DNA of 17,616 nt from Bacteroidales bacterium Bact_23 (GCA_001603685.1 LUZO01000046.1:1-17616); one strand, 5' to 3'; numbered from the stretch's first letter, positions 1 to 9,140 are shown. Notes: generated from the sequence alone by a model not told the origin. Made by a program: numbers and translations.

Positions 1-67
1 ATCATAGAGCCACCAATGAAAAGTCAAATTATCTGATATACAGTAGCTTAATAAATATTTGTATTTG

Positions 68-93
68 GGTGAAATCCAACCCCAATTTTCACC
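68..93 (-). terminator. Weak candidate terminator hairpin after the T9SS-secreted protein gene
   Basis: A 7-bp perfect inverted repeat (GGTGAAA / TTTCACC, plus-strand positions 68-74 and 87-93, 12-nt loop) begins a few bases past the stop codon at 97-99. The minus-strand sequence after it is AT-rich (AAATACAAATATTTATT) but has no clean U run, so termination strength is doubtful. The remaining bases 1-96 hold nothing else I recognise. Confidence 0.35.
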
Positions 94-96
94 TCA

Positions 97-3000
97 TCAC
101 ATTACCATTACCTTACGGCTGATAACCTGTCCGTTACTTATGGTAATCTTCAGAAAATAGATTCCGGCGGGAAGTTCACGAACAGAGAGCTGAATATGAT
201 TGGTGCTTCTGTCTGTTTTTAAACTCTTTATCTCTCTGCCATCCAGGGAAATCAGCGAGATGCCGTGAATCCTTTCATCCTTTTTAAATTTTACGAAGAT
301 CTCATCAGTTGCCGGATTGGGCCAGATGCCGGCAATCAGCTCATTCTCGTCAATTCCGTAAGGTGTTGCCCATTCATCTTTCAGTTTTTCAATCTGAGGA
401 ATGGGAATTTCCCGATCCCACAGCCTGAACTCATCTACGCTTCCGCGGAGCGAGTAGAGCGTTTCGGTATTGTCCATCCGTCCGATGGTCAGCGGTTTGG
501 TTGATGCCTGAATTGCGCCGGAGAACGGCTTAAAGGTGTCCAGTGTACCATCCACATACATTTCAAGCGAGTATCCGGTGTAGAGTACCGCAACATGATA
601 ATAGCGGTTCAGCTCAATGGGTGCCGATCCGTCGAGATCGGCGGTACCGGTGCTGGATTTTACCGTCCACCGCAAATAGCCTTCCGGGGTAACCGAGAGC
701 TTGTAGCGCTGCTGCCACGACCCATGCGAAACGATAAACCGCTCGCTGCCAAGCTGTTCTACCTTAACCCAGCAACTCAGACTTACCGCATCGGTAAAAT
801 TCAGGTCGGCGTGGTTCTCGGTATAGATGATATCAGACCCTTTTGTAAAACGGTAGGCAGCAGATGCCATTCCCCGCGGATCTTCCGTTTTTTCTGCTCC
901 ACTCACAGTGGCATGAAAACGGTCGGAGGCCATATTTTTGTTGTCGTGGTCGAAGGGATACCAGATCAACGGCTGCCGCATATCCAGGGTGGTGTCTTTT
1001 ACCAGTAAAGCGGCAGTTACAGTTGTCGAAAGCAGATCCTGATTGGTAACGGTAACTGAAACGGTTCCGCAACCGGGGCTGTCAGGTGCATTCCATGCGG
1101 CAGGATTGGCATTGCTTTGCTGCAGCTCACCGAATGACACCGACCAGCTGTATTCAAGAATTTCACCGGGCGCAGGTTCTGTCAGAGCGGTAAATGAGTT
1201 GTTTCCGTTCACCGCTGTATAAAGGCTTTCCATCGAAATACCATGAACTACCGGAGGCACGGGAATGCGGTCCACCACATGCAGATGAAGGGTGTCCTGA
1301 GCCGTTTGACCACCGGAAGAAATTATGCATTTCAGCACATAACTGCCCGGTGTTGCGGGAGCTACAAGTGTTTGTTGCGAAATTCCCTGGATTTGCAGAA
1401 GTTCATCATCCAGATACCAGGTGTAGGTAACTTCATCTCCTGGAGCCATGTTCTCCGCTTCGCAATATGCGGTGAAATCAGACGATACCAGAAGCGGATT
1501 CTGACTTACGGAGAGCGCCTTAACCCTAAGATGTTCCGAAAAGTCATACTGATAATGATAGTCCAGAACCGCATCACCAACATACAGCCTGCCTTCCCTG
1601 GCTTCAGGAACAGTACCCCAGGGATAAAACCTTACCAGCCTCGCCTCTCCTGCCGGAATGGTGAGCTGAGTCTGACCGGAAAAGGATGCAGAAGAGATCT
1701 CCTCAGTGATGGCTTCATACATTCCGAAAGTGCCTTCCGGCAATTCAATATTTACTGTCCGGGCATCCTGAAGTGGATTGAAGAAGAGATAACCGATCAG
1801 ATCGCTGTCGCCGTAGAAATCCGTTTTATTCAGGTCTATCTGAAGGATTTCGGGAACATTGGTCTGACTTACCGCAGCAGCAAGATATCCCACGGAAGAG
1901 CCGCTGTAAAGCGAAAGGTTGGTAGCCGCCCATCCTCCCCGGATGGCATCGCCGGTGGCAAAGGGTTTCTTTCCGCCAAAGTTCTCTTTCATGGCTTCGT
2001 AGGGAATGCAGGCATCCGGATCATTGGCCGAAGCCCAGTTGTAGGAATCCTGGTTCGCCTGAGGGAGTGCATTCCAATAGAACAGCCGGCTGGCATTGGT
2101 CAGATTCAGCATCCATTTGGCTATTGCCTTTGCATAGCGTTTGTCATATTTCGGCAGGGGAGCAAGTGCCGCCGCCTGCTGAAAGCCGTTCATGACGAAG
2201 GCGTAGTCATTGCCGCCATCGTTGGCTTCGCCAATCAGCCCCGAAACATCATAGCCTCCCCAGTTACCTTTGATGGCTCCCCATCCGCGCAAAGCGCCGC
2301 GGTCGAAGCACCAGTCGAGAAATTTCTGAACGGGGTAGGAAGTGCCTTCCACCGCATTCATGCGTGCAGCAGCCAGTGTTCCATACGGAAGCTGAAGTTC
2401 ATACGAAGGGTTGCTTTCCCAGCCGGCCAGGAAATCGAGTGCAAGCCGGGCGCCTTCCATATATTTTCTGGCTCCGGTTTCGGAATAGGCGTTGTAAAGC
2501 AGCCACGCAATACTGCCAGCCGATTCCGGTTCGGGTACTCCGGTGGTCAGTGGCTGGCCGGTGGCCAGGTTAAATGCCCGGTAGTTCATGTAGGGAACCG
2601 TCCAGGGAGTGGTGCTTCCGCCAAGCTGCCAAACCGCCCACAGCCAGCGGTCGGCAACGGTAATAAACTGATTTTCAAACTCCGGCACAACACCCGGATA
2701 GAGCGACCTAAGCTGGTAAAAATATATATTCGGCATCAGATCGTACCACCAGTCACCGCCCGATGTCGTTATATAGTTGTTCAGATAGACACTCTGGCCA
2801 TTTTTAAGGTTGAAGAAATCCCTGGATTTCATAACCCAGTTCTCTCCGTTCTGGCTGCTTTTATCAACTCCCACCAGCGATGCCCCGACAATGGCGGGTA
2901 TGATGTTGATTGCCTCCGCCTGATTCAGATGGGCTGAGGCGCCAACATAGGTATCGAGAAATAGCGGAATATTATCGGAATAGTTGAACTGCCCCTGATT

Positions 3001-3213
3001 CCCCAGTCGGCTCAGTGGCAGGTACTGCCCGGTTTTAGTCAGGTCAAAGACAAAATTATCATAGGTGGTTGCCACTGCTTTCCAGTCTCTTATTTCCAGC
3101 GGAGCCGGAAGATCGGGCATCTGCTCAATGCGGCTGATGGAAAGCTGTCCGGGTTGCGAGAAAGCTGCCAATCCGGCAAGCAGATAAATCTGCAGGAGTA
3201 CTTTTTTTATCAT
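97..3213 (-). CDS. T9SS-secreted multidomain protein: alpha/alpha-barrel-like enzyme domain, Ig-like domains, LamG, sorting domain
   Basis: 1038-residue exported protein of no family I can name. Residues 1-19 form a Sec signal peptide (hydrophobic LLQIYLLAGLAAF, likely cut before Gln20). Residues about 26-545 match the lipoprotein encoded at 9141-10862 along their length. Shared blocks are RIEQMP-LPAPL (28-39), DKSSQ-G (117-123), DWWYD (154-158), EGT-Y (289-293), YDVSG (321-325), DGG (332-334) and NASR-FY (373-379). Amphipathic helical repeats such as WLLYNAYSETGARKYMEGA suggest an (alpha/alpha)n toroid followed by a beta-sandwich. Residues about 560-740 look like two Ig/PKD-like domains. Residues about 745-945 are a LamG/concanavalin-like domain (SLSCWVKV, LEMYVDGTL, GSVDEFRLWDR). 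Residues about 960-1038 are a type A T9SS sorting domain (WPNPATDEIFVKF, LPAGIYFLKI). It is the last gene of the locus, 128 bp beyond the LamG lipoprotein and separated from it by a terminator. Glycoside hydrolase or lyase activity is inferred, not shown. The ATG at 3213 directly precedes the signal peptide. Confidence 0.85.
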   Translation of the reverse strand: MIKKVLLQIYLLAGLAAFSQPGQLSISRIEQMPDLPAPLEIRDWKAVATTYDNFVFDLTKTGQYLPLSRLGNQGQFNYSDNIPLFLDTYVGASAHLNQAEAINIIPAIVGASLVGVDKSSQNGENWVMKSRDFFNLKNGQSVYLNNYITTSGGDWWYDLMPNIYFYQLRSLYPGVVPEFENQFITVADRWLWAVWQLGGSTTPWTVPYMNYRAFNLATGQPLTTGVPEPESAGSIAWLLYNAYSETGARKYMEGARLALDFLAGWESNPSYELQLPYGTLAAARMNAVEGTSYPVQKFLDWCFDRGALRGWGAIKGNWGGYDVSGLIGEANDGGNDYAFVMNGFQQAAALAPLPKYDKRYAKAIAKWMLNLTNASRLFYWNALPQANQDSYNWASANDPDACIPYEAMKENFGGKKPFATGDAIRGGWAATNLSLYSGSSVGYLAAAVSQTNVPEILQIDLNKTDFYGDSDLIGYLFFNPLQDARTVNIELPEGTFGMYEAITEEISSASFSGQTQLTIPAGEARLVRFYPWGTVPEAREGRLYVGDAVLDYHYQYDFSEHLRVKALSVSQNPLLVSSDFTAYCEAENMAPGDEVTYTWYLDDELLQIQGISQQTLVAPATPGSYVLKCIISSGGQTAQDTLHLHVVDRIPVPPVVHGISMESLYTAVNGNNSFTALTEPAPGEILEYSWSVSFGELQQSNANPAAWNAPDSPGCGTVSVTVTNQDLLSTTVTAALLVKDTTLDMRQPLIWYPFDHDNKNMASDRFHATVSGAEKTEDPRGMASAAYRFTKGSDIIYTENHADLNFTDAVSLSCWVKVEQLGSERFIVSHGSWQQRYKLSVTPEGYLRWTVKSSTGTADLDGSAPIELNRYYHVAVLYTGYSLEMYVDGTLDTFKPFSGAIQASTKPLTIGRMDNTETLYSLRGSVDEFRLWDREIPIPQIEKLKDEWATPYGIDENELIAGIWPNPATDEIFVKFKKDERIHGISLISLDGREIKSLKTDRSTNHIQLSVRELPAGIYFLKITISNGQVISRKVMVM

Positions 3214-3261
3214 GACCTAAATTTTTTCAGGGATAACCATTCCAAACATTCCGTAAGCCGG

Positions 3262-3307
3262 AAAAATAAGAATGCCCGGTCAATCCTTCTCAGGGCTGGC
3301 CGGGCAT
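3262..3307 (-). terminator. Rho-independent terminator between the PUL operon and the T9SS protein gene
   Basis: On the minus strand an 8-bp perfect GC-rich stem (ATGCCCGG at 3307-3300 with CCGGGCAT at 3279-3272) encloses a 20-nt loop. The loop can extend the stem through CAGCC / GG-A-UUG pairing. It is followed directly by TCTTATTTTT (3271-3262). The hairpin starts 34 bp past the stop codon of the LamG lipoprotein, so it should end or attenuate the upstream six-gene transcript before the T9SS protein gene at 3213. I see no convincing TAnnTTTG promoter in the 48 bp between terminator and start codon, so the downstream gene may depend on read-through. Confidence 0.75.
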
Positions 3308-3341
3308 CTCTTCACACACTATTAATTAACCAACCAACCAA

Positions 3342-4400
3342 TTACGGTTTTTCATCATTATAGAGCTTTGATACCTGGCCATCGGTTAGGGCAATGTTGT
3401 AGATTTTCAGCTCATCGATTGCACCTTTGAAATAGCCGAGGTTTTCAGCTGTAGTCCATTCCATGAAGTTGGCAGCAAGTTCAGCATCGGTAGCTACACC
3501 GCCAATGATGAAAGGCTGCGGATTTTCAAGGGTCTGGAGCAGGGGGCCAACGCCTTTATCGGTTTCGGTCCAGGTTTTGGTAAGGGTACCATCCACATAG
3601 AACTTCAGTTCTTTGGTGGTTTTGTTTACGGAAACAACAATATGGTTCCATTTTCCTACCTTGATGGAGTTATCGGTTTCGTTATCGGCATCGATGATAC
3701 CGCCATCAACCTTTTTGTAGGTGAAGAAAGGCTTTCCGCCGCTCTGTGTCTGCAGCTTGTAACCATTCCAGTAGTTCTGCGAAACGATGTAGTTATGCTC
3801 ATACAGTTCGTCGGGTTTTACCCAAACCGAGATGCTAATTTCAGCGGGAAGGAAAGCGTTGTTGTAAGGGACCTCCAGGTGGGCGCCACCATTGAAATGA
3901 ATGGCTTTACCTTTTACTCCGTCTGTCCAGCTGGGCATCTGAGCATCATTGCCCAATACGGCAACACTTCCGCGGAAGAATGTGGCAACAAACTGGTTGG
4001 CTGAGTAATCGGTTGCGGTAGTACCGGAACCTTCATCAAAGTGCCAGCCTGCATTGAGATAGAGCGACTCGTCAATAAAACCGTATGCCTGTGATTTGAA
4101 AGTTTCAATGGCTGCGGTAAGCTGTACAACCAGATTGTTAATCTGTGTCTGGGTCAGCTTGTCGGCAGAAGCGGTTTTTACGGTCTGAAGGGTGCTTTTA
4201 AACGCATCAATTGCGGATTGCGGGTAATCGGCTGTTGTAGCGGCATTGGCAAGCGCTTCAGCCTGAGCAATCAAGGCATTCAGCTCTGTTTTGTCACCTT
4301 CAATAATTTCATCCTCATCATCTTTGCATGAACCAAGGATCAGCGCTGACCCTACAAAAAGCATCAGCAGCAAGGTGTGGAGTTTCATTAAATTTTTCAT
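3342..4400 (-). CDS. LamG-domain surface lipoprotein, probable surface glycan-binding protein
   Basis: 352-residue lipoprotein directly downstream of SusD, the usual place for a surface glycan-binding protein of a PUL. A lipobox (LILGSC, Cys25) is followed at once by KDDEDE (26-31). An acidic run after the lipidated Cys is the known Bacteroidota signal for export to the cell surface. Residues about 35-105 are a helical segment rich in Ala, Thr and Gln (LNALIAQAEALANAAT and following), resembling FIVAR-type spacer or binding modules. Residues about 115-350 are a LamG/jelly-roll domain (GWHFDEGSGTTATDYSAN, ISISVWVKPDELYEHNYIVS, LKFYVDGTLTKTW, KGAIDELKIYNIAL). No catalytic motif is visible, so binding is the best role. 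The reading frame is open up to an ATG at 4454, but the ATG at 4400 gives a normal lipoprotein signal peptide after an A-rich leader (CCTTAAAAATCCAAAAACA); the ATG at 4388 is also possible. It is 80 bp from the SusD stop and ends before a strong terminator. Confidence 0.85.
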   Translation of the reverse strand: MKNLMKLHTLLLMLFVGSALILGSCKDDEDEIIEGDKTELNALIAQAEALANAATTADYPQSAIDAFKSTLQTVKTASADKLTQTQINNLVVQLTAAIETFKSQAYGFIDESLYLNAGWHFDEGSGTTATDYSANQFVATFFRGSVAVLGNDAQMPSWTDGVKGKAIHFNGGAHLEVPYNNAFLPAEISISVWVKPDELYEHNYIVSQNYWNGYKLQTQSGGKPFFTYKKVDGGIIDADNETDNSIKVGKWNHIVVSVNKTTKELKFYVDGTLTKTWTETDKGVGPLLQTLENPQPFIIGGVATDAELAANFMEWTTAENLGYFKGAIDELKIYNIALTDGQVSKLYNDEKP

Positions 4401-4480
4401 TGTTTTTGGATTTTTAAGGTTTGTAATTTGGTTGATTGTTTTAATTCGAAGCATTTTATGGTTTCATCCGTTTATTCCGT

Positions 4481-6001
4481 TTAGCGGATGGCCTGATTGG
4501 CGTCAATCTCAGCCTGTGGAATGGGTTGATACCTTTTTGTTTCATATTTGAAGTCCTGACCAAGCGCGGTTTCAGCCACTGCCTTGCCCCAGCGCATCAG
4601 GTCGAAATAGCGGTGGAATTCCTGTGCCAGTTCGGTTCTGCGCTCTTTCTGAATGGCTGTGCGAAGCTGACTTTTGTCTGAAGTTGTGATGTCGGCGAGC
4701 AGATCAGCCGGGGCTGTTCCTTCAAAACTGTTTCTGGCACGCTGCCTTACCTTGTTCAGGTTTGCTTTTGCGGAATCGGCATTGCTCAGTTCGTTGAATG
4801 CCTCGGCTTTCATCAGCAGTACATCAGCATAGCGCATATAGGTATAATTCAGGTCGCCGTCGCCTTTCAGCGAAGCCGGCACTTCCGAAAGCGGCTGCTG
4901 ATGCTTTTTGGTAAGGAAACCCGTAGGCGACCATGCTGCGCTGAATAATTCGCCATTCAGCCAGGGATGGCCATCGCGTCCGATGCCGGCATCCAGGCGG
5001 GGATCTGACTCGCCGCTGCTGCTAACCTCAAAAGCATTCACCAGCGACTGGGTGGGCGCATTAAAATAGTATCCTCCCTCTGCAGCCGGTGCAAACCACT
5101 GATTCAGAACATTACCCATAAAGGGATTCTGACCGGTAAGATGCTGAATTTCGAAAACCGCCTCTTTGCTGTTCTTATGGCTTACCTTGAAGTTATCGGC
5201 ATAATTCTCCAGAAGGCCGTACTCACCGGTGGCTTCAAGCTGGTGGAAGTAGTTCACCGCTTCCTGCCATTTGCCCTGATACAGACAAGCCTTTCCCAGC
5301 AGACCAAGGGCTGCACCTTTGGTAACCCGGCCGGCATCGGAAGATCCGTACGATTCGGGAAGTACGGCAGCAGCTTCCGATAGGTCCTTTTCAATCTGAC
5401 GATAGATTTCACTCACTCCCGAAAGGGGTACATGGATGGTTTCGTTGCTGAGTTGAGGCAGCAGCTTCAGGGGCACTTCGCCAAAAATATTCACCAGATT
5501 GAAATAGACATACGCCCTGATGAATTTCGCTTCGCCGATAATCCTGTTTTTCAGTGTTTCATTCATTTTGATGGAAGGAACATTGGCAATCACATTATTT
5601 GCACGCGAAATTCCCTCGTAGGCGAATGACCAGTAATTGTTGATGATGCCGTTGTTTGCGTCGGCATTGAACTCATCGATGTAGGTTATTTCAGCCTGGT
5701 CGCCGGGATTGCCGCCTTTTACCGCATCGTCGGAAGCAACATCGCCGAATACCCAGAGTGCATTGTTGAAGCTGTTAAAAGCGATGGCATTGTATGTTCC
5801 GTTGATGGCCTGCAACGCCTGTTTATCGTTTTTGTAGAATGTTTCGCTGGCGAAGTTGCCCTGCAGGTCTTCGGTCAGGAAGTCGGTGCATGATGAAAGC
5901 GTCAGCGCCATCACCAAAAGGATACCTGTACCGGTGAATATATGCTTCAGTACTGAGCCGCGGCTTGAGTTATCTTTTGCTCTGTTTATTGTCTTTTTCA
6001 T
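4481..6001 (-). CDS. susD-like: SusD/RagB-family outer-membrane glycan-binding lipoprotein
   Basis: 506-residue SusD homologue that captures oligosaccharide on the cell surface and hands it to the SusC channel. The signal peptide is long: a basic N-terminus of about 20 residues, a hydrophobic core (GILLVMALTL) and a lipobox ending at Cys38 (LSSC-TDF). Family features are the start of the mature protein (FLTEDLQGNFASETFYKNDKQ), the TPR-like helices around residues 150-175 (GEAKFIRAYVYFNLVNIFGE), YMRYADVLLMKAEAFNEL, and the near-C-terminal ERRTELAQEFHRYFDLMRWG. The length is normal for the family. It starts 12 bp after the SusC stop, so the two are surely co-transcribed and form the usual transporter pair. 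The substrate cannot be read from the sequence; family knowledge gives the role. The start is the ATG at 6001; the long basic N-terminus leaves some chance of a start a few codons inside. Confidence 0.96.
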   Translation of the reverse strand: MKKTINRAKDNSSRGSVLKHIFTGTGILLVMALTLSSCTDFLTEDLQGNFASETFYKNDKQALQAINGTYNAIAFNSFNNALWVFGDVASDDAVKGGNPGDQAEITYIDEFNADANNGIINNYWSFAYEGISRANNVIANVPSIKMNETLKNRIIGEAKFIRAYVYFNLVNIFGEVPLKLLPQLSNETIHVPLSGVSEIYRQIEKDLSEAAAVLPESYGSSDAGRVTKGAALGLLGKACLYQGKWQEAVNYFHQLEATGEYGLLENYADNFKVSHKNSKEAVFEIQHLTGQNPFMGNVLNQWFAPAAEGGYYFNAPTQSLVNAFEVSSSGESDPRLDAGIGRDGHPWLNGELFSAAWSPTGFLTKKHQQPLSEVPASLKGDGDLNYTYMRYADVLLMKAEAFNELSNADSAKANLNKVRQRARNSFEGTAPADLLADITTSDKSQLRTAIQKERRTELAQEFHRYFDLMRWGKAVAETALGQDFKYETKRYQPIPQAEIDANQAIR

Positions 6002-6013
6002 GGCCTTGTCGGA

Positions 6014-9000
6014 TTAAAAGGTTATATCAATGCCAAACATCATAGTCATTGCCGAGGGGTAGGTTCCCCAGTCGATACCGTTTGCCCTGTCGCCCTCACC
6101 CTTTGAGTTGTCGCTTACGGTCATCTCCGGATCGAGGCCGGGGAAGCGGGTGAATGTCAGCAGGTTGGTAGCCGAGAGATAGATCCTCGCTTTCTCAAGC
6201 TTCAGCCTTTCAGTGAGGCCGTTGCCGAAAGTATATCCCACCTGCATATTCTTGAGCCTCAGGTATGAGCCATCTTCAAGGAAGCGTGATGAAGGCCTTG
6301 CGTTGTTCGATTTTGCCGTCCATGCTGCACGGGGCTGGGTGTTTGAAGTACCCTCTCCGGTCCAACGCTCATCAAAGTAGCGCTGGGTAACGGTAAATCC
6401 GCGGTAGAAACCTTCAATATCCTGATTGATCTGCATGTAGATCTTATGGCCGAATGCTCCCTGGAAGAAGAGGCTGAGGTCGAAAGCCTTGTAGTAAGCG
6501 TTGAAGTTCAGGCCTGCGGTAACTTTGGGAATGGCGCTGCCCATATATACCCTGTCGTTGTTATCAATGACCCCGTCGCCATTCTGGTCTTTAAATTTAA
6601 CATCGCCGGGGTGGATATTATTGCCCTGATAGGCTGATAAAAGTATCTCGGTTTCATTCTGGAAGATGCCTTCCATCTCAAGCAGGTAGAATGCGCCGAT
6701 GGGCTGCCCCACTTCAGTGCGGGTGGCATAAATGCCCGACTCCACCCTTCCGCCGAACAGCGGTGCATCCAGTTTCAGCACTTCGTTATGCAGCAGTGCG
6801 GCATTTCCACCGATGGAGTAGCCCCAGTCTTTCTTATTTTTTCTGTAAACCGCTTCAAACTCCACACCGCTGTTCAGAACCGATCCGCTGTTGATCCAGG
6901 CAGCATCGGCATATCCGGTTGATGGGGGATTGGGAGCCTTAACCAGCATATCTTCGGTTACCTTGTAGAAATAGTCAACCGAGAATGCCAGCGCGCCTTT
7001 CAGTACCTCGGCATCAACTCCGGCATTGTACTGATAGCTGGTTTCCCATTTCAGGTTTTCGTTGCCCAGTGCTGTTTGGGCATATCCGGGGGCGGCAACT
7101 CCGCCAAACGGATAGTTGAAATAGGGTGAAATCCTGTCGCTGTATGCATAGAGGCCGATTTCCTGGTTTCCGATGGCACCGTAGCCGGCTCGCAGTTTCA
7201 GGTTCTGCAGCCAGTCAACATTTTTCAGGAATGCCTCTTCCTTGAGTACCCATCCGGCTGAGAGCGAATAAAAGGTACCCCACTTATTGTTGCCGGTGAA
7301 TCTCGAAGACCCGTCCCTCCTTAGGGTCCCCGAGATATAGTACCGGCCATTGTATTCATAATTCGCACGGCCAAAGAAAGAGGCCAGCGTTGAGCTGAAA
7401 GCACTCTGTCCCGAAATCTTCTCACCAAGTCCGTTGCCGATGAAGATCAGTTCATCCTGCTGTACCGGGAAATCCATATCACTGGCGTACAATGCCTTTC
7501 CGCTGTTCTTAATGGCTTCAAATCCGGCCATTGCCGAGAGGTTATGCTTCTCGCCGAAGCTGGTTTCATAGTTAAATACATTGTTCACGGTCCAGTTCGA
7601 AATCCGCTCGTTGTTTACATTGAGGCTGTTCTTTGCATTGATGCGGTTGAGCGTTCCCCAGGTGGGATTGAAGCGGCGGGTCGCCGTTGCCCTGTAGTCC
7701 ATTCCGAAATTGGTGGTAAACGAGAGTTTGTCAGTAATTTTTGCAGTAAGGAAAGCCTTGCCAAGATAACTGTCGTCCTTGCGGTTGTTGTCGTTGTAAT
7801 AGGTCATCCCGATGGGATTGAATCCGTCGCCAAGATAGGAGTCGAATATCTGCGCACTGAAGTATTCGGCCGGACGGTCAACATAGGTTCCGTCGTCAAA
7901 CTTCACGGGAATGGCGGGATTCCTGAAAAAGGCATACCTGACGACGCTTCCGCCGTTTCCGCCATAACCGTCGCCCGAGCTTCCGATGATGTCGTTATCC
8001 GACATACCGGCCAGCATACTGAGTCCCAGTTTCAGCCAGGGGCTGGCTTCGGTGGTCAGATCAAGGCGGGCGGTTCCGCGGGTATAACCTGTACTTTTGA
8101 TGATTCCGCGCTGATCGAAGAAGGATGCTGAAACCAGATAGGTGCTTTTGTCGCTGCCGCCTGATACGGAAAATTCATGCGAGTTTACCGGCGCGGTGCG
8201 GAAAAGCTCATCCAGATAATTGATATCCGAAAAGCGGGCAGCATCCTCTGCGCTGATCAGGCTGCGCTGCAGGCTTGAAGGCAGATATTTGTTATCGTTT
8301 ACTGCCGCTTCATTGTAGATGGTTACATAATCGGCGGTATTTACCATTTTCGGCAGCCTTACCGCTTTCTGGAAGCCGGTCTGTCCGCTGTAGTTAACCA
8401 CCTGTTTACCGGATGCCCCTTTCTTAGTGGTAATCAGCACCACGCCGTTGTTTGCACGCGATCCGTAAATGGCGGCCGCCGAGGCATCCTTCAGTACGGT
8501 TATGTTTTCAATATCTCCTGGTGTTAGTATTTTCAGTGCATCGGCTGTGGGAATGCCATCCACAATATAAAGCGGATTGTTGCTTGAGTTGATGGAGCCG
8601 GCACCACGAATTCGTACCGATACCCCTTCTCCGGGCGCTCCGGTATTCTGGCTAACCTGCACTCCGGCAGCCCTTCCCTGCAGTGCCTGATCCACGCCCG
8701 CAACCGGCATACGGGTAAGTTCGGTGTTGTCAACTCGGGTTACTGCACCCAGCACATTGCGCTTTTTGGCGGTTCCGTATCCGATAACCACCACCTCGTC
8801 GAGCATGGTCTGCTCCACGGCCAGTCTGATGTCAATTCTCTGACGACTGCCCAGAACCTCTTCAATGGTTTTGTATCCGATGTAGGAAAACACTATTACT
8901 GACGACGGAGCCAGGCTTGCAGATTCAATCCGGTAGTGGCCGTCAATATCGGTGATTGTTCCAGTAGTTGATCCCTTGATCATCACGGTAACACCGATCA

Positions 9001-9106
9001 GGGTCTCTCCGGTTTTGGCATCGGTAACGGTACCTTCCACCACTTTCTGGGCATTCAGAAATCCGGCGGAAAGAAGCATCAACAACAGGATTATACTTTT
9101 TTTCAT
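6014..9106 (-). CDS. susC-like: SusC/RagA-family TonB-dependent outer-membrane glycan transporter
   Basis: 1030-residue TonB-dependent channel that imports SusD-captured oligosaccharides across the outer membrane using energy from TonB-ExbBD. Residues 1-19 are a signal peptide (ILLLMLLSAGFLNA before Gln20). Residues about 22-98 are a carboxypeptidase-regulatory-like domain (VEGTVTDAKTGETLIGVTVM, GHYRIES). The SusC signature DEVVVIGYGT lies at 103-112. The plug domain spans about 115-228, with GRAAGVQVSQNTGAPGEG, IRGAGSINSSNNPLYIVDGI and AAAIYGSRANNGVVLITTKKG. The rest is a 22-strand barrel ending in a short beta strand (FGIDITF), as expected for BAM insertion. Length is typical. I see no N-terminal signalling extension, so regulation should come from the HTCS rather than a sigma/anti-sigma pair. 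It lies 34 bp after the upstream lipoprotein gene with no terminator between them, and 12 bp before susD. Confidence 0.97.
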   Translation of the reverse strand: MKKSIILLLMLLSAGFLNAQKVVEGTVTDAKTGETLIGVTVMIKGSTTGTITDIDGHYRIESASLAPSSVIVFSYIGYKTIEEVLGSRQRIDIRLAVEQTMLDEVVVIGYGTAKKRNVLGAVTRVDNTELTRMPVAGVDQALQGRAAGVQVSQNTGAPGEGVSVRIRGAGSINSSNNPLYIVDGIPTADALKILTPGDIENITVLKDASAAAIYGSRANNGVVLITTKKGASGKQVVNYSGQTGFQKAVRLPKMVNTADYVTIYNEAAVNDNKYLPSSLQRSLISAEDAARFSDINYLDELFRTAPVNSHEFSVSGGSDKSTYLVSASFFDQRGIIKSTGYTRGTARLDLTTEASPWLKLGLSMLAGMSDNDIIGSSGDGYGGNGGSVVRYAFFRNPAIPVKFDDGTYVDRPAEYFSAQIFDSYLGDGFNPIGMTYYNDNNRKDDSYLGKAFLTAKITDKLSFTTNFGMDYRATATRRFNPTWGTLNRINAKNSLNVNNERISNWTVNNVFNYETSFGEKHNLSAMAGFEAIKNSGKALYASDMDFPVQQDELIFIGNGLGEKISGQSAFSSTLASFFGRANYEYNGRYYISGTLRRDGSSRFTGNNKWGTFYSLSAGWVLKEEAFLKNVDWLQNLKLRAGYGAIGNQEIGLYAYSDRISPYFNYPFGGVAAPGYAQTALGNENLKWETSYQYNAGVDAEVLKGALAFSVDYFYKVTEDMLVKAPNPPSTGYADAAWINSGSVLNSGVEFEAVYRKNKKDWGYSIGGNAALLHNEVLKLDAPLFGGRVESGIYATRTEVGQPIGAFYLLEMEGIFQNETEILLSAYQGNNIHPGDVKFKDQNGDGVIDNNDRVYMGSAIPKVTAGLNFNAYYKAFDLSLFFQGAFGHKIYMQINQDIEGFYRGFTVTQRYFDERWTGEGTSNTQPRAAWTAKSNNARPSSRFLEDGSYLRLKNMQVGYTFGNGLTERLKLEKARIYLSATNLLTFTRFPGLDPEMTVSDNSKGEGDRANGIDWGTYPSAMTMMFGIDITF

Positions 9107-9140
9107 GGTGTGTTGTTTTTATTGCGCTTATTTAATCTCT

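Noticed and set aside
1243..2937. Long open frame of 564 codons on the plus strand, opposite the T9SS protein gene
   Set aside because: It lies wholly antisense to a gene with clear domains, its translation shows no domain or plausible composition, and long antisense frames are common opposite GC-balanced genes.
4465..4490. Hairpin CATCCG/CGGATG overlapping the SusD stop codon
   Set aside because: Only 6 bp, 14-nt loop and no following U tract. It may affect mRNA stability between SusD and the LamG gene, but there is not enough to call a terminator.
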